A stretch of DNA of 64,000 nt from Orthonyx spaldingii (Eukaryota > Chordata > Aves > Passeriformes > Orthonychidae), in contig VZTJ01003242.1 of assembly GCA_013397795.1 (NCBI GenBank), positions 1,860,307 through 1,924,306 of the forward strand. The letters are read 5' to 3'. The notes below the pieces were generated by a model. That model searched no databases, was not told the origin of the DNA, and was given only the letters and a program-made list of their open reading frames with translations. A program made the translations under genes and the position numbers. This document shows positions 11,901 to 24,834 of the stretch, one piece after another (position 1 is the first letter of the stretch; each line of letters opens with the position of its first letter).

Positions 11901-14490
11901 TAAAAAACCTCACAAACCCAGTTGTGTCTTCCTCCAAGAAATGCAACAAGAAGGAAAATGGTCCATTGCAATGGAAGCCAGTAAATTTTTCAGGACTTTC
12001 AGGCTCTTATGAGATTTTTTCCCTTCATATTTGATACTGTTCTAATAGCCTCAAGACTTTGAAAACAGATAGGGTCCCAGGAAATCCATGGGGACATGGA
12101 GCTGAGTCTGAAGGAGCAATGTCTCATGGAGACCTGTGCTGCCTCTGATGCTGCCCAGCATCACCCTGTCTCTGCAACGGAGATATCTCCCTTCAGGGCT
12201 CACACTAGGCAAACAACCAGTAGTATGGTTTGGAAACAGATGTTTTCTGGTAGAAAAAAAAATGGGACAGGACCCTGGAAAGTGTTATGATGTTGCTTCT
12301 TCATTTCAAGAAAAGAATGATGTTAAATTGTTGTCTATCACCACCCAGCTTTGCACTAAATGATCCAAGAGATCCCTTCAGCCCCTTGTTTCCATGAGCT
12401 ACAAGAACAGTCAAAATTCACTGTGGAGAGTGTTCCACTTATGATTCATTTGGGTTTGTTTATTGCTGTATTTTCCCAGGCTGATGCTATGTTACTTTTT
12501 TCCCTAATGCTGTTCTTGCTTCATACAAATACTCAGAGCTTTCAAGAAGAGAAGTATTACCTATTAGTGTACTCAAGAAAGGTATTTAGCAATTCTAGGT
12601 GCTTAAACTGGTAATTTGACTGGTATTTAATGGGTGGAAGCTTAGACTGGTAATGTTTGTTTATTTTACAAGACTTCCCCAGTAAACCTACCCTTCTTGC
12701 TGCTGCTAATCTCTAGCAGAAGGGATACGGGAAGATTACAAAAACTGCCAGTAATTGTCAGGACCAAAATTCAGTCTCCTGGTACCTCCCTGATCTCTTC
12801 ATTGCTTTGTTCCAGCAAAAGGCCCTTGGTAGCCAGAAGGACAGTGGTTCCTGAAAGGAATTTCAAAAAGTGCATAAAGTTGCTATCTGCTTAGCAGTAA
12901 TACAAAACAGGAGCATCTGCCAGAGACAGGAGCATGTTGCAGTCTTAGTAAAACAGCAGGGGAACCTGCTGTTGACCAGATTTGTCCATATCAGTGCAGG
13001 TGTCTCTGCAGTTAATAAGAATTACTATTTACACTTGTTTTCAGAGATTTGGAGACATGGGGATAATATAGATAGCCTGTAAGTCATAAAGAGCAAGTAG
13101 ATACGACACATGTTCCCATTAATGTATAGTGTTACTCCTCGGAGTTTGTGATTTTGAGACATTGCGAAGTATGGTATGAAATACAGATGGCTCTGAACCT
13201 TGATTGTATTTGTTTAATTATAGCAGAATATGTTCTGAGATTTTTATCCTGTTTTCAAGATAAGAAAAAGGATGAACAAAGTTATATGTAAACTGAATGT
13301 GTTCAGAATTACAGGGACATGGCACTGGATGTAAATGGAATTTACTGTTTATCTTCAGAAAAAAACTCAAAGTGAATGTTTATGTATAAGCAATAATTTT
13401 TCTTTGACAAACTGTGTACTGATGAGTCAATAGATGCACAGCCATTTTTTGGTTGGTGTAAATGAGTCTCCCTCCATGCATGTTGGCACCACAGAGGCAG
13501 AGGCAAAGCTCCCAGCTCTGTCTGCCTGGCTGCTCTGGCCCTGAAGAGAGAAACCAGAGCAAGGTTTTAGGATGTAGTAAGGGGAAACCCCTCAAAAGAG
13601 GACTTTATTGATCTTGCTACTACTTGAAACCCAGAGAAGTCAGGCAACAACTACAGGGTCTAGGAGTGGCTATTTTGCTTTTTTTTCTTTTACTTCTTGG
13701 CAGCAGTAGCTTCACCCTGTATGTCCTCACCGTCCTGGCTTTGCTGGCTTCTGATACAGGCAAAGTAGCACTCATGACCAGACAGTACAGAAGTGGAAAT
13801 ATTAGAGCATCTGCACGCATTTGCCTCCTACTGTGCTGGGGTAAAAAAAACCCAAACACCTACCAAAAATACATTATCAGATGTGTCCAGTTTCTGTGAA
13901 GAAATAAGCCTTAGTGACTATTCTCCTTTTGGCTCTGCTCACAAGTGTAAAATAGGATCATTTCTACCAAATAGCACCCTTTGTGGCAGGCTGGCTGCAT
14001 TCTTGTTCTCCAACATAAATTGTTATTTTTCTTCACAATATCAGGTGGGAGCAAGATAAAACCTTCCTTCTGGGAAGCTGTATAATCTGTCATTCTTTCA
14101 TGGTTTCTTACTCTGTGGGTTAAATCCCATTGTACAAGCAGACACACACAGAAGAGAAACACTGAGTAGGCTAAACAGCTGGCTTTTGCCCTGGCAGTAC
14201 AGAGGTTATCTTAACATGTATGGTACAAGCGGCAAGAAACAGCCTTTGGTTCGGGACTCTCACTGGTTGGTCACCACAGGATCTGCCACCTAATGGAGGG
14301 CCTTGATCACTTGATGCCCCCTCCATTCCTCCTAGCTCAGGGAAGTTGGAAAGGGGAAAATGGGAAAAAAGGACAGTCCAACCTTGGGTGAGGGAGGGTG
14401 AAAGATGCAAAGCAGGACAAGGACAAGTGAGTCTTGCAAGAATGGAGCAAAGCAGCAATGGGTCTGGATGGGTTTATGAAGATTTTTACA
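8990..14490. other. Intronic or intergenic DNA, nothing recognised
   Basis: AT-rich DNA with short random frames. I saw no CR1 copy, tandem repeat or exon with good sites on both sides. One weak plus-strand piece (AGATTTGGAGACATGG to a GTAAGTCAT donor at 13081) has a fair acceptor but almost no coding length. Confidence 0.4.
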
Positions 14491-14500
14491 CTTAACTCAC

Positions 14501-14521
14501 CTTCTGACTTGGGAAATGGCT
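14501..14521 (-). CDS. Weak 21-nt microexon candidate
   Basis: A good donor (AGAAG|GTGAGTTAAG) on the minus strand is preceded by an acceptor (ATATTTATTTTTAG) only 21 bases away, encoding SHFPSQK in phase 0. A second possible acceptor (CTTCTTCCACACAG) would give a 58-base exon in another phase. The length is too short to prove coding, and chance is a serious alternative. Confidence 0.15.
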
Positions 14522-14529
14522 CTAAAAAT

Positions 14530-17500
14530 AAATATGTAGAGCATGTGAGCATGTGTCTGTGTGGAAGAAGGCAAAGGTTCAAGAGAGAAGCCTGAAGTAC
14601 TTTGTTCCATTTGGATATTTACTGCTTCAAAACGCTGGAAAGGGATGATATCTTTCATACTTGATTTTTTCTGAAGTACAAAGCAAATCCTCTCTGTATT
14701 AAACAGTGAAGAGCATTCTTGAGAGTAAGGACCCTTAAAGACTCTTGTGTTTTGTTTTGTTTTTTTCCTTCTGGGCAATGAATGACTAGTCCCTTGACAC
14801 CACTAACTGTTTATGTAGAAAAGCTAATTTCACTTCTGCCAATAAAGTTCTCTTGCCAGTCTGAGTTTCTCATTAAAATTAATATTCTTATTGTATGTCC
14901 CTGTCCTTTCCCTTGCTGAGAAAGAAGCTAATAATCTTTCATTTAGGGCCAAATTCCCACTTCTTCCCCATCCCAAAGCAGAGCTGGGGGAGAAGGTAAT
15001 TGCATATGGAAAGACACATTGGCAGGAACACAGTTCTTCAGAGATGTGCCTCATTTCATGGTTAGGAGGAGTATTTCAGTGGCTGTAGGAGACCTTAGTT
15101 CACTTCTGTACTGGAAAAAGCTTCAAGCTTGTATCTCATGGGGGAACACCATAACAGGCCAGGGACTGCAGGGGATTGTTCCCAATTTGTCACCAGTGAA
15201 GCAGCTCAATTTTGTAAGAGAGAATTAAGTAGCCAGGGAGAGCAAGTATGGAGGCAAGGCAGGGGGATTAGGGCACTCACTTGGGATGTTTCAGTTCCTG
15301 CTCTACTTAATACAAAAACTTCATGGAGTTTTTAGATGAGAGGAGGTATTATTTCTCCCACTCGCTCTGCCTGGTGTGATGCTGGAGCTGTTAAGGGAAT
15401 ATTTGCTGGAGCATTCATCAGAGGTGGAGAGGATAAGGTGTTTTGAGGAGCCTGTTGGCACTTTTTGTGAAGTAGGTGGTACTGTTTCAGCATCCCAACT
15501 GTGTGATGCTCACCCGTGCACGGGGATACATCAAGCAGAAAGGGGAAAGCTGGGAACCAGATAGATTTCGGCTTAGCAGGCCTGAAGGAGAAATTAGAAT
15601 CCTCTGTGGCTCTAGCCTAGGAGGATTGTGTGTCCAAGCAACCACACCTGAGGCTTAAGCCTACCTGCATAGGTAAACCTGAAATCCTCCTTCTGCCACT
15701 GTGGAGGATTGTTCTTCACACACACAAATAACATTACCATGGTGCTGTCCTCCTGCCTGAGGAAAATTTCCCCTTTCCCAAGCAGACTAGTTCACACTGG
15801 GGTTTTCTCTCTGTACTGTTCAAGCTAAAAGGCCTGCTCAGGGACAACTGAATGGATAGAAGCATGGCTAGAACAAATCATCCCATCAGGTGGAACTATA
15901 ACAAATATGAGCTTCAGCTTCCTTTCCTCTTTTACATCTTTCTGCTGACTTTTGGGCTTCATTTTTGAGGAGGGAAAGAAAAGGGTGGTTTAGTCGGTTT
16001 AGTGGGTATCTTAGAAGTATGCTTGGAAGGAAGACCCAGTCTTTCAAAAATTGTCTAGGAAAGCAATTCCTCATAACACTGAGAACATCACTAATGCTAA
16101 ATGTTTCTTTAATTCTAATTTTGAGACACTTGCCAATCTTGTAAATTAAAGATTTATTGCCTGAGAGTACTCAGATCACAACCTAACACACGTTTAGCTG
16201 CTTTGTTCCATCCTGTTTGGAGTCATTCCAGAGGCTAAGCCCCTGTATTAGAAACATCACCTATGCAAAGATTGAATGATCGATCAAAGCAATGCAGATT
16301 ATGAATTCTCCTATGCAGTCTTCCATAAAAGGGACCTAGAGAAGCAGCTATGTTTTTTTCTGTTTATTTTTGGCAGACAGATTTATGTCAAAGATTCCTT
16401 GAGACTGTTTTGTAACAACCTGTGTCCTTTATTTAAGGAGGTAAATTTTACTAGGGTAAATATTTTTCAAGTGAATGAGAAAATGACATAACTAAGACAA
16501 GACACAGAAATGAAATGTTCTGCACAATTCATCAGGATAGATCAAAGACAGCAAAGGGAAAAGGTATTTCTAACTTCAGAAACTCCAGAATAAATAGACT
16601 GTTGCCGATGCAAACTCCCTCAAGAAAACAAATAGGATGCACTTTTGCTCTGTTTTGAAATTAATTCTAAGTCCAAGGAATGGAATACATAATGTGGGTA
16701 ATAATTTCAATGTGAATCCCAGGGATATTAAACATTAAATCTGGGCTGAGATCTCACATTATAAAAATTATTGAGAGCATGTCATTAACATACATCATTC
16801 AGCTACTTACTGTATTTGAAGAGCCTAGGTTTATACAAATACATCAGAGTAATACTTTGCATTCCAGGGCGTGACCAAATAATCAAATTACAAAGAATGA
16901 AGTGGTTAGGGCTTGAGATAGCATGGTAAACACTACAACTCAAAGGATCCTCTGTTGTGGATCAAACCTTGCTCTCCACAGACTATCTGCAAAATAAAGG
17001 AATAAATAGGTGAGACTTCAGGGATGTCTTTTTCAGACTCTGTAGATATCATCCAAGACTTTTACACAAAGATCAAACCCAGCAGTCCATCAGGAAAGAA
17101 AACAAGCCACATCAGGTGCTGCTCCACTTGTTCAATTTGCCTCTCAGCCACTCAGTTTGAACTGTGGCTGAGTATTGATCATAATGTTTTCCTCCTCACA
17201 AACTTGTCTCTCCTTATCAGCAAAGAATATCCACCCTGTTGTCCTACACCACTTTTTTATGTTTATTGGAGTTTTTCCTACTCAAATATATGTTTTTCTC
17301 TAGATACTGCAACTAGGAAAAAAAATAATGCGTTTAAATCTGGATTAATCTTCTGAGAACAAAACTTTTCATTAACTCATGGAAGAATTTTGTAAGGAAC
17401 ATGGCAGAATATTCTTTTGAGCCTGGTTCTTTGTATTTAAGTTCTCTGCTAGAAAACATGGATCTGTTATCACTGATCCTCTTTACTGTATTGCATGTAA

Positions 17501-17730
17501 TCATGAAGGAGGGAAGCTTTGTGACTCCTTTAGATGTGAGCAGGTAGACAAATTTCTATATAATTCCACCTAGGAGGGGAAATTGGTGATAGAGATGCTG
17601 TATTCGACAAAATTCTGTTTATTCACATACACGTAGTATATTTAAATTAATGTACCAAATCCTGATTTCTTGACATGAGAAGGATCCAGAGACAGGCAAT
17701 TTCCTTGCTTGAAGCTTCTTTGCAACTTCA
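14530..17730. other. Intronic or intergenic DNA, nothing recognised
   Basis: No exon with paired splice sites, no CR1 copy and no tandem array was seen. The 14.9-15.7 kb part is slightly GC-richer and carries several overlapping short frames on the plus strand without supporting signals. Confidence 0.4.
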
Positions 17731-17734
17731 TGTG

Positions 17735-17882
17735 AAAAATAAAATAAAATAAAATAAAATAAAATAAAATAAAATAAAATAAAATAAAATAAAATAAAAT
17801 AAAATAAAATAAAANNNNNNNNNNNNNNNNNNNNNNNNNNNNNNNNNNNNNNNNNNNNNNNNNNNNNNNNNAAATAAAATAA
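17735..17882. repeat. (AAAAT)n microsatellite with assembly gap
   Basis: A pure pentanucleotide repeat starts at 17735 and resumes after a run of 57 N (17815-17871). The unit is the same on both sides and no unique sequence separates repeat from gap, so the true array length is unknown. Translated, the tract gives an artificial repeated ILFYF peptide on the minus strand, which is not a gene. Confidence 0.97.
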
Positions 17883-18414
17883 AGAGAAAAGTCTGTTTTT
17901 ACCCCTACCTCCATGTTTCTTAAAAAACCACCAAGAAAAGCCTTTTTTCTGTGTCACCTTTTTTCTATTGTAGGTGAAAACATATGTTTATCTACCTCTT
18001 AAAACTATCTTAAAGGCTGATAGCTAGACACAGTTGTCTGAAAAAGATAACCTGACCTACATCCTTTCCCTCAACTCAGATCACTGAAACGGTGCCACCT
18101 TATTTTAGTCAAACTCATGACAAAGTTTTCCCACATTTTAACAAAACAAAATTACTGGAAGGTTAAGCTTTCCCACATTTGTAGATTTGTTTCAGCTAGC
18201 CTGCATTTTCAAAAGCAACTTCCAAAGATCATATTTGGAATATACCTTTCCTATTGCTACTAGGTATGATAAATTCTAACTCATGTACTAGTTCATCTAT
18301 TATCTCAGTTACTCACATTTCTTGTTCAAATTACAGAGATCCCAATTTCAGAATCTGTTTTTCCAGTTTTGGATGCCTTCACGTTCCCCAGATATTCTCT
18401 CCATTTGAAATCAA

Positions 18415-18831
18415 TTAGGAGGTTCTGTTTTGAATCTCCCAAATCCCTAGTCTTTTTGGCTTGTCTGGTCTAATAAATGTGAGGTTTGAGGCAATGTCTA
18501 CAATTCTTTCACATTTCATCAATTCTATTACACTTTCAGACCTCAAAATTCCCATTATTGTTGTTAGCTGTCTATCTTGAAATGAAGATGGTGTGCTGCT
18601 CCTTTTACACAACCATGAGTTCTGCTTGTTCAGTTTGATGTCCATCCATTCCCTGAGCTGAAAGAGAAGTTCTCGATGAAGCAGTGGTGGTCTGCCCAGG
18701 TGCTGTGGTTCAGGAATGGTATTCCCCAATTTAGTGTTCTTACTGACACATTCCAAACTATGTGCCATTCTCACTCCCCCCTTTCCTGTCCCTCCCCTGC
18801 ATTGGGCTGGAGAGGAGAATTGGAAGCACAA
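18415..18831 (-). other. Long open stretch, possibly pseudogene or exon
   Basis: The minus strand is open for 138 codons in AT-rich surroundings. Within it are an acceptor (TTCCAATTCTCCTCTCCAG) near 18811 and a donor (GTGTCA|GTAAGAACAC) near 18736. The peptide includes LLHRELLFQLREWMDIKLNK and reads like ordinary globular protein, but I do not recognise it. It lies downstream of the coiled-coil relic at 19168-20310 on the same strand, so it may be part of that retrocopy or its 3' region. Confidence 0.22.
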
Positions 18832-19167
18832 ATGGTAAAGATAATGGGTTGAGATAGGAACAATTTACAGGAAACAGCGATGAGATAAGGAAATGAACAG
18901 TAAGGGCAACAATATTATAGCAGGGTGTACAAAAGGCAAACAATTCACATGTGATTGCTCACCATTCTACTACAAGAAAAACCTTGAGAACACCCTGCCA
19001 CGCCACCATTGACTGGAAGATCCTCCCTGCTCCCACCCCTGGCAATGATGTAAGGTGGTATAGAACAACCTCTGGGTCCTAGCCATACTTCATTTCACAG
19101 GCCCAGTTTTCAAATGATCTTCATATTATTCTCAGTTTCATTTTAAAGGGCCAAATTTTTCATTTTA

Positions 19168-20310
19168 TTATTTTTCAATAACATCATGAGGCACATTTGT
19201 ATTCTCTTTCCCTGTTACAGAACTGCACTTAGAAAATTTGTAGTGACTGTCTTTCATCCCTGTCACTAGAAACTGCTTCTTCCTCTGGTCTACAAGTGCA
19301 AGAGAAGAATCACGATTTCCATGGTAAACTTCAGAAATCCCTTGGAGTGTCTTCGGCTGCCATTCCCTGATCTTAGTGTAAAAGCCTAAGTCCAGTTGAG
19401 CATCTTTGAATTGATCCCTCTCCAGTTTATCCTTGAAAGCCCTCACTATCATCTGCACATGCCAGGAACTCAGTTTCCTGTTTCTGTAGATTGTCTTGCA
19501 GTTTCTGTAGGATTTTCTTTTTCCTTTTTCTTTTTCTTCTGACTTTTAGTTGGACTTGGATCAGCTCAGATCTGTGGACAGTTTTAATCAAGAAACAAAG
19601 GTTTGCCTGAAGCTTGTTTTCAGGAAATCAGAGCTGTGCCACTCTCTGGGCACAGTTATTCAGGCTTGCTGCTAGAACTCCATCTTCCTCTCTGTATTCA
19701 TCAGCTTTCATTCAGTCCATAATGTTATACTTAGTAAAGTAAACCTCAAACAGAGTTTTTCCTAAAGGATATTAGGTATTTGCATTATTTGACCTCACAA
19801 AGTCCAGCCTCTGACTTTGGCAACCAAGTAGATGAACTGCAGTAAATGTTTTTGCCTAAGCTCTCTGACTGGCCCAACTGAACATGCGGATGGCTGGCTA
19901 CCATGATAGGTCTGTGACCAGACATTTCTTCCTGGAGCTGAAATTTAGCCAGTGAATCCTTGTTCCTCTTCATCCCTGCTAGTGGGTTCCCAGCTGGTGA
20001 TTCCCTGCCTAGAAGCACCTATGGCAATGTCATTGCCTTTTACCTTTTCGTCCTTAGCTGTTCAGACTGGAAGTTTTACAGCTGGCCTTCTCAATTTGTT
20101 AGAACATTTTGTAGTCATTACTCTAACAGAAAGTTCACCTTTGCCTGCAAATCACTTCAGCCATTTCTGGGAAACCTCCAGATACTGCTGTAATTCCTTT
20201 TGTAAAGTTTCCAACTCTTGTTTTAGCACCTTCTGGTCTTGCTTTAATTCTTTTTGGCTAGTTTTGTTTTCTGAGAGCAGACTTGTTATTGGTTCAAGAA
20301 GAATACGAGC
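19168..20310 (-). pseudogene. Decayed coiled-coil protein relic
   Basis: Three minus-strand pieces in different frames read like one protein with shifts and stops between them. The first (about 20310-20165) includes KELKQDQKVLKQELETLQKE, a clear heptad coiled coil, and runs into a TGA. The second (about 20070-19785) includes a hydrophilic linker rich in D and E. The third (19458-19168) is open for 96 codons, begins near IVRAFKDKLERDQFKD, contains WQPKTLQGISEVYHG and VTGKENTNVPHDVIEK, and ends in a stop. No splice sites separate the pieces cleanly, which favours a processed pseudogene. The type of parent (perhaps a spindle or centrosome coiled-coil protein) is a guess and is not assigned. Confidence 0.4.
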
Positions 20311-20339
20311 TCATAATTTCTCTATTTGAATGGTGTCCC

Positions 20340-23300
20340 AGTGTTGACACCAGGCTTTTATCTCATGACCTGACCAGGTTATTCCAATTAGAATGAGAAA
20401 TTGATGAGGGAGATACTTCAAATACAATTCTGATAATTTATAAGAATGTACAAAGTTCTGCTTTTTTAGGGTAAGTGTTAATCATGCACAGATTTCTTGC
20501 CCACAGCCCTTTCTGCTAGAAACCTGTCAAAAAAAAAAAAATAAAAATCTCACTATTATCTATCCCTTGGGGCCTGTGGGAAGGTTGCAGATCTGCACAC
20601 CAAAGGCAGAAACACCTTAAGGAGACACTTGCTCCAGTCACAGAGAGAGGTAAGTATGCCCAGCCAAAGAGTCACAAACAGGACAAAAATGTAACATTCT
20701 GAAAACAGTGACAAAGAGAAAAAAGTCTATATAGTGTAGAGTAGAAAACTGTGTGATGGGGTTAAAGGTGAAATGCATTCTGCTTTTCATGACTGTTATA
20801 AGATCAAATAAGATCAACCCCAAATGTGAGCCTATTTGGGCCCCTGCATACAGTAGCAGCCAGGAGAGAGGCTTGTTCCCTATGACAGGCACAGCAATGC
20901 TGAGAAACTGTGCATTAGATCTGTTCAGATGGCTGCATCTTCTTTCTCCTTGTACACCATCTCTTCTGCATAGCTCCATCTCAGCAAATCCTCTCGAACA
21001 CTCCTAAGTTTTATATGTCTTATATTCAGATGGAGACATGCACCAACCTCCTTTTACAGATATCTTAAATGAAGGACAACACTGAAACTTTAGCTTGTAC
21101 TTATCACCACATAGAGCGTTTCATCAGCTAGCTGGCAAAATATCTCACAACTGTTGAAAGGATCGAGGAGTCAAGATTGTTGGCCAAAAGGGCTTATGAG
21201 TTAACAGATCAAAACAAATTACAATCAATGCAGAGAAGAAAAAGGGCTTGGGAACACAAGTGGTGAGAATCTCAGGATAGCCCTCCCATGGGTTTTAAGG
21301 TAAGACCTGGAGGAAGGAGATGGGAAAAGCTAGCTCAAATGGCATGAAAGAAGGCAGAGAGCAGAGTGGAAGAAGGGGTCACAGGGAGCACTGTGAGCAC
21401 CAGTCAGAGAAATATGGGATCAATGAGGAAAACAGGATGAAAGGAGTGCAAAGATGAGATTGTGAATGTTCCCCTAAGAAACAACGAAGGCAGATGAATT
21501 TGATACAACACTTTCTTCTGATTCCTAAATACAGTTAAGGATTAATGCCTATTCTGTATCAGGACAACTGCTGATAAAGAGCACTGCTTATTATAAGTTT
21601 TGTTAACTTCCTCACCCTTGGGAAAGGACAATCAAAAGGGCTGTATGGGTAAGGCATGCAAAGGACTTTACAGGACTGTGGTGAGAAGTGAATTCTTAGA
21701 GCAGAATTTCCCTACAGGAGATGATCACTGTCCCAGTCACTGACATAATTCCAGTTTGAATACATCTGCTGGCCTCAGCTATAGCAGTTTGCTACAAGGA
21801 GAGACATCATCTTAATGTAACTGATCTACAATGATGCAGAGGGTTTTTTGTTTTTTTTTTTTTGTTTTGCTCAAAATACACATTTTGAGATCCAGCTAAG
21901 AAAAGACTAAAAAACTGTGAAAGATTCTTCAGGGTAAAGATCAGGTGGTTTATATGATTAAATACAAGTGAGAAAAAAGTGGCACCTGGAGCAATAGTTG
22001 GACTCACTGCAAAAAGAAGGAAGGGTGAGGAAAATAGAAAAGGTAATTTGGATTAATGAAATCCAAGGTCAGAAGAAACAGTTGTGATATACTCTGGTGA
22101 TCATCCTCTTGACCAAAACCACAAGATTGCACACACAGACCCCTGGCCAGCTTTTTTCCGAGACTGTGCCAAGAATCTGGAAAGATGACTCCCCCTCTTA
22201 ACCCTTCTGATATATTCATGGCACCGCCAGGGACACATGCAGCCCCAATAGCCCCAGTGAGACATCAGACATGCATCCCCGACACCGAAGCTGATCTTTC
22301 TTCTAATGCCTCACTTCTTTTCCTGTCCTGTGAACTGCACAGTCCTCTCCACTTCCTACAAGTCTCAGATATAGCTTTTGTTCTTTGCCCTCATCACACT
22401 GTGGCTTTTTATAAGTACTGGCATTTCCTTGCAGTCTCACACAAGCGTCTTCTTTTCCTCGTCTGTCCCAGTTTCTGAATCCCTCCCTAAGGGCAGAATT
22501 TGTGGATCAAGCACGATTGTGGATCAGCCAGCAATGTCAGTGCCTGTGACTTGTGTTTCTACCAGATGTACCTACTTTGTCATCAGTAGACCATTTCTAT
22601 GGGTTTTTTTATGACTAACCAGGTCCAGCCTCTAGCTAAGTGTCTGGATACAACTCTGACCATGTCCTTGTGGAGTTCCTCATATCACTATGAGATTAAC
22701 ATAGTATTTTAGTTTTCTTTTGTCTGCTAAACTTTTCACAGTTTCAAAGGAGGCTGGATTGCTGTTCAACAGGCTGTGAAAACCATCTTCTTTCCTGTTG
22801 CAGGGGTGATACCACTCCCCACTGGGAATGACTTCACAAGCTTTCTGTTGTCTTCCATTACGGATATAAGGGAACACATTGTCCATTCCTGAGAAGGTTG
22901 CAGTTTTGGTTAGACACAAACACTGGATGAAGGCTGATGCAGAAAGGTCTTGGGGCAGCATTGGTAAAAGGTGCTGGGGAAGAAGTGATATAAGAAAGGA
23001 TATAAATAAGGAGTAAGGTGTAAGACAGTTTTTTTGGTAATACAAGCTGATGGGGTAGAAAGGGTACATGTAAGTCCAAGAATAGAGAGATGACATCTAT
23101 GAACTTTATACACCATAAGAAAAGTAGGTGAATAGTCGGAACGGTTTAGTGATGTGGGCAACAAAGTGGTTGCAGGATTGGCTGCCTCTTTGGAAATGAA
23201 GTAGCAGTGAGGAAGAAAACGCAGGTAAGGCCCATAATAGTGCATGAAAGGATGTAAAGGGAAAAAAAAGGGAAACTAGAAAAAGAGAGCAATGCATGTG

Positions 23301-23870
23301 TATGCAGAGGGGATTTAGCAAATTTCTTTTGTTAGATTATTAGCAGGGTATCAGAAAATTAGGCAGACATAAAGTTACTTACACAAGAACATTTACAATA
23401 TAAATGCAATTTTCAGCTCTGGGTTTCATTATCTAGTGGGTAATAGCTCAAGTATTCTAAGATGGATTTTAATTCTCTCTAGCATGTACAAGTAAATGAC
23501 AATTTGTAGTGTTTGGTGCAATGCAATATACACTATCCAGATGCCTGTATAAATTTAAGTTTTATTGGCAGCCATAGCATAAACAAGGTGCCCTACCTGT
23601 TATCTCTTCATAGAGGATTCTTGTTGTTTTCAACCTGCGCATTGCAAAAAAATATAAAGTCATTATAGCTTCTGGATATTTTTCTACACTTTGGGGTTTT
23701 CATCAAGATTCAGAACCATTTTCAGAGAGTGCATGCCCTAAGACCCTCTCTGTCACTTACAGAATGCTGCAAATTGACTCTATCACTTTACCCGCTGCTG
23801 TAAATTGGCTCTGAGCACACATAATGTGTCAGGTTTGCCTACTCACTTTCAGTTTTCACCCGCCTCTACT
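20340..23870. other. Intronic or intergenic DNA with weak signals
   Basis: A plus-strand donor at 20649 (AGAGAGAG|GTAAGTATG) follows an AG at about 20589, making a 60-base candidate that is open in more than one frame. A strong minus acceptor with a long pyrimidine tract ends near 22008 but has no good donor below it. Poly-T lies at 21841-21870. I see no repeats of known family. Confidence 0.35.
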
Positions 23871-23879
23871 GGGCATATC

Positions 23880-24127
23880 TACAAGTAATGGGATGAAATT
23901 GAGCAAAGGAAAATTTAGACTGAATATCAGAAAAATTTTCCTAACAGTGAGATCTATTAGAATGTGGAATAGTCCCCCAGGAAAAGTGATGGAAACCCCG
24001 TTGCTAGAATCATTAAAAATAGACTGGAAAAAAACCACAGTAAAAATACAGTAGAAAATAATCTGCATTGTCAGGGGATGGACAAGATGATTCCCTAGGT
24101 TCTCTCAGGCTCTAATTTCTAGGATTT
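23880..24127 (+). mobile_element. Old CR1-like LINE fragment, plus orientation
   Basis: The text matches the CR1 3' end in plus orientation: AAATTTAGACTGAATATCAG, the CTAACAGTGAGATCTATTAG block, GTGGAATAGTCCCCCAGG, and a degraded tail (CTCTAATTTCTAGGATTTTA) in place of the usual GATTCTATGA repeat. Divergence is higher than in the other copies, so it is an older insertion. Confidence 0.8.
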
Positions 24128-24804
24128 TAGGAGCTGAGCTCCATCAGTATTAAATTCCCTGAATGCCCAAGATCATCTAATTGAAACAATAGAAAGTTTG
24201 CTCATAGGCATGCCAGGGAGAGTGCTCAGTAATGATCAGGCTGCATTACTGCTGAGAGTGTATCACTTGATCTGCACTGTAAAAAGAAACAAGGAAGGAG
24301 ACAATTTTTATCACAATTTACCCTTTGCTAAAGCTATTCTTGTAAGTCAAATATGCTGCCTTGATTCAGCATTGCTGATGTTATAGAAAGTGATCCTAGA
24401 AGCAGGTAATAATGAGTCCAGTTCACAGTTTGTCGTGGTGGAGTTTTGTATCAAAAGCTACCCACACGTGTTCAGAATCAGAATTTCCCTCTGCAACACA
24501 CATACTTTCTACCATAGCTCTGTGCTCCTTCCATAGCACACACATGCCATGCACTGCCATTTCGTTTGTCTGTGGAAGACTTGCCTGTATATTGAGGGAT
24601 AACAGATTACATCCACAGGGAAAAGACACTGATTCTGAGTTTCTCCTCTCTAAAGTGAGCTCGCTAATAAGATTTCCCCATTCTCATTGCTCTTAATATT
24701 TCACAATCAATGTTGAAATCTCACGTAATGAAATTTTTTTTTAAGAATTGCCAAAGCAATAGCAGGTAGTGCAGCCATACCTGAAGTCAGTGCTACTTTC
24801 TTAC

Positions 24805-24834
24805 ATCCAGCAATATCAGCCACATCCCTCCTTG
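24805..24834 (-). CDS. Weak 30-nt exon candidate
   Basis: The acceptor TGGTGTCCTACTCACAG and the donor GGAT|GTAAGAAAG on the minus strand bound 30 bases that read QGGMWLILLD in phase 0 at both ends. A second frame is also open. Both splice sites are fair, but the size makes coding support minimal. Confidence 0.18.

Noticed and set aside
17619..17957. Repeated ILFYF peptide frame
   Set aside because: It is the translation of the (AAAAT)n repeat and the N run.
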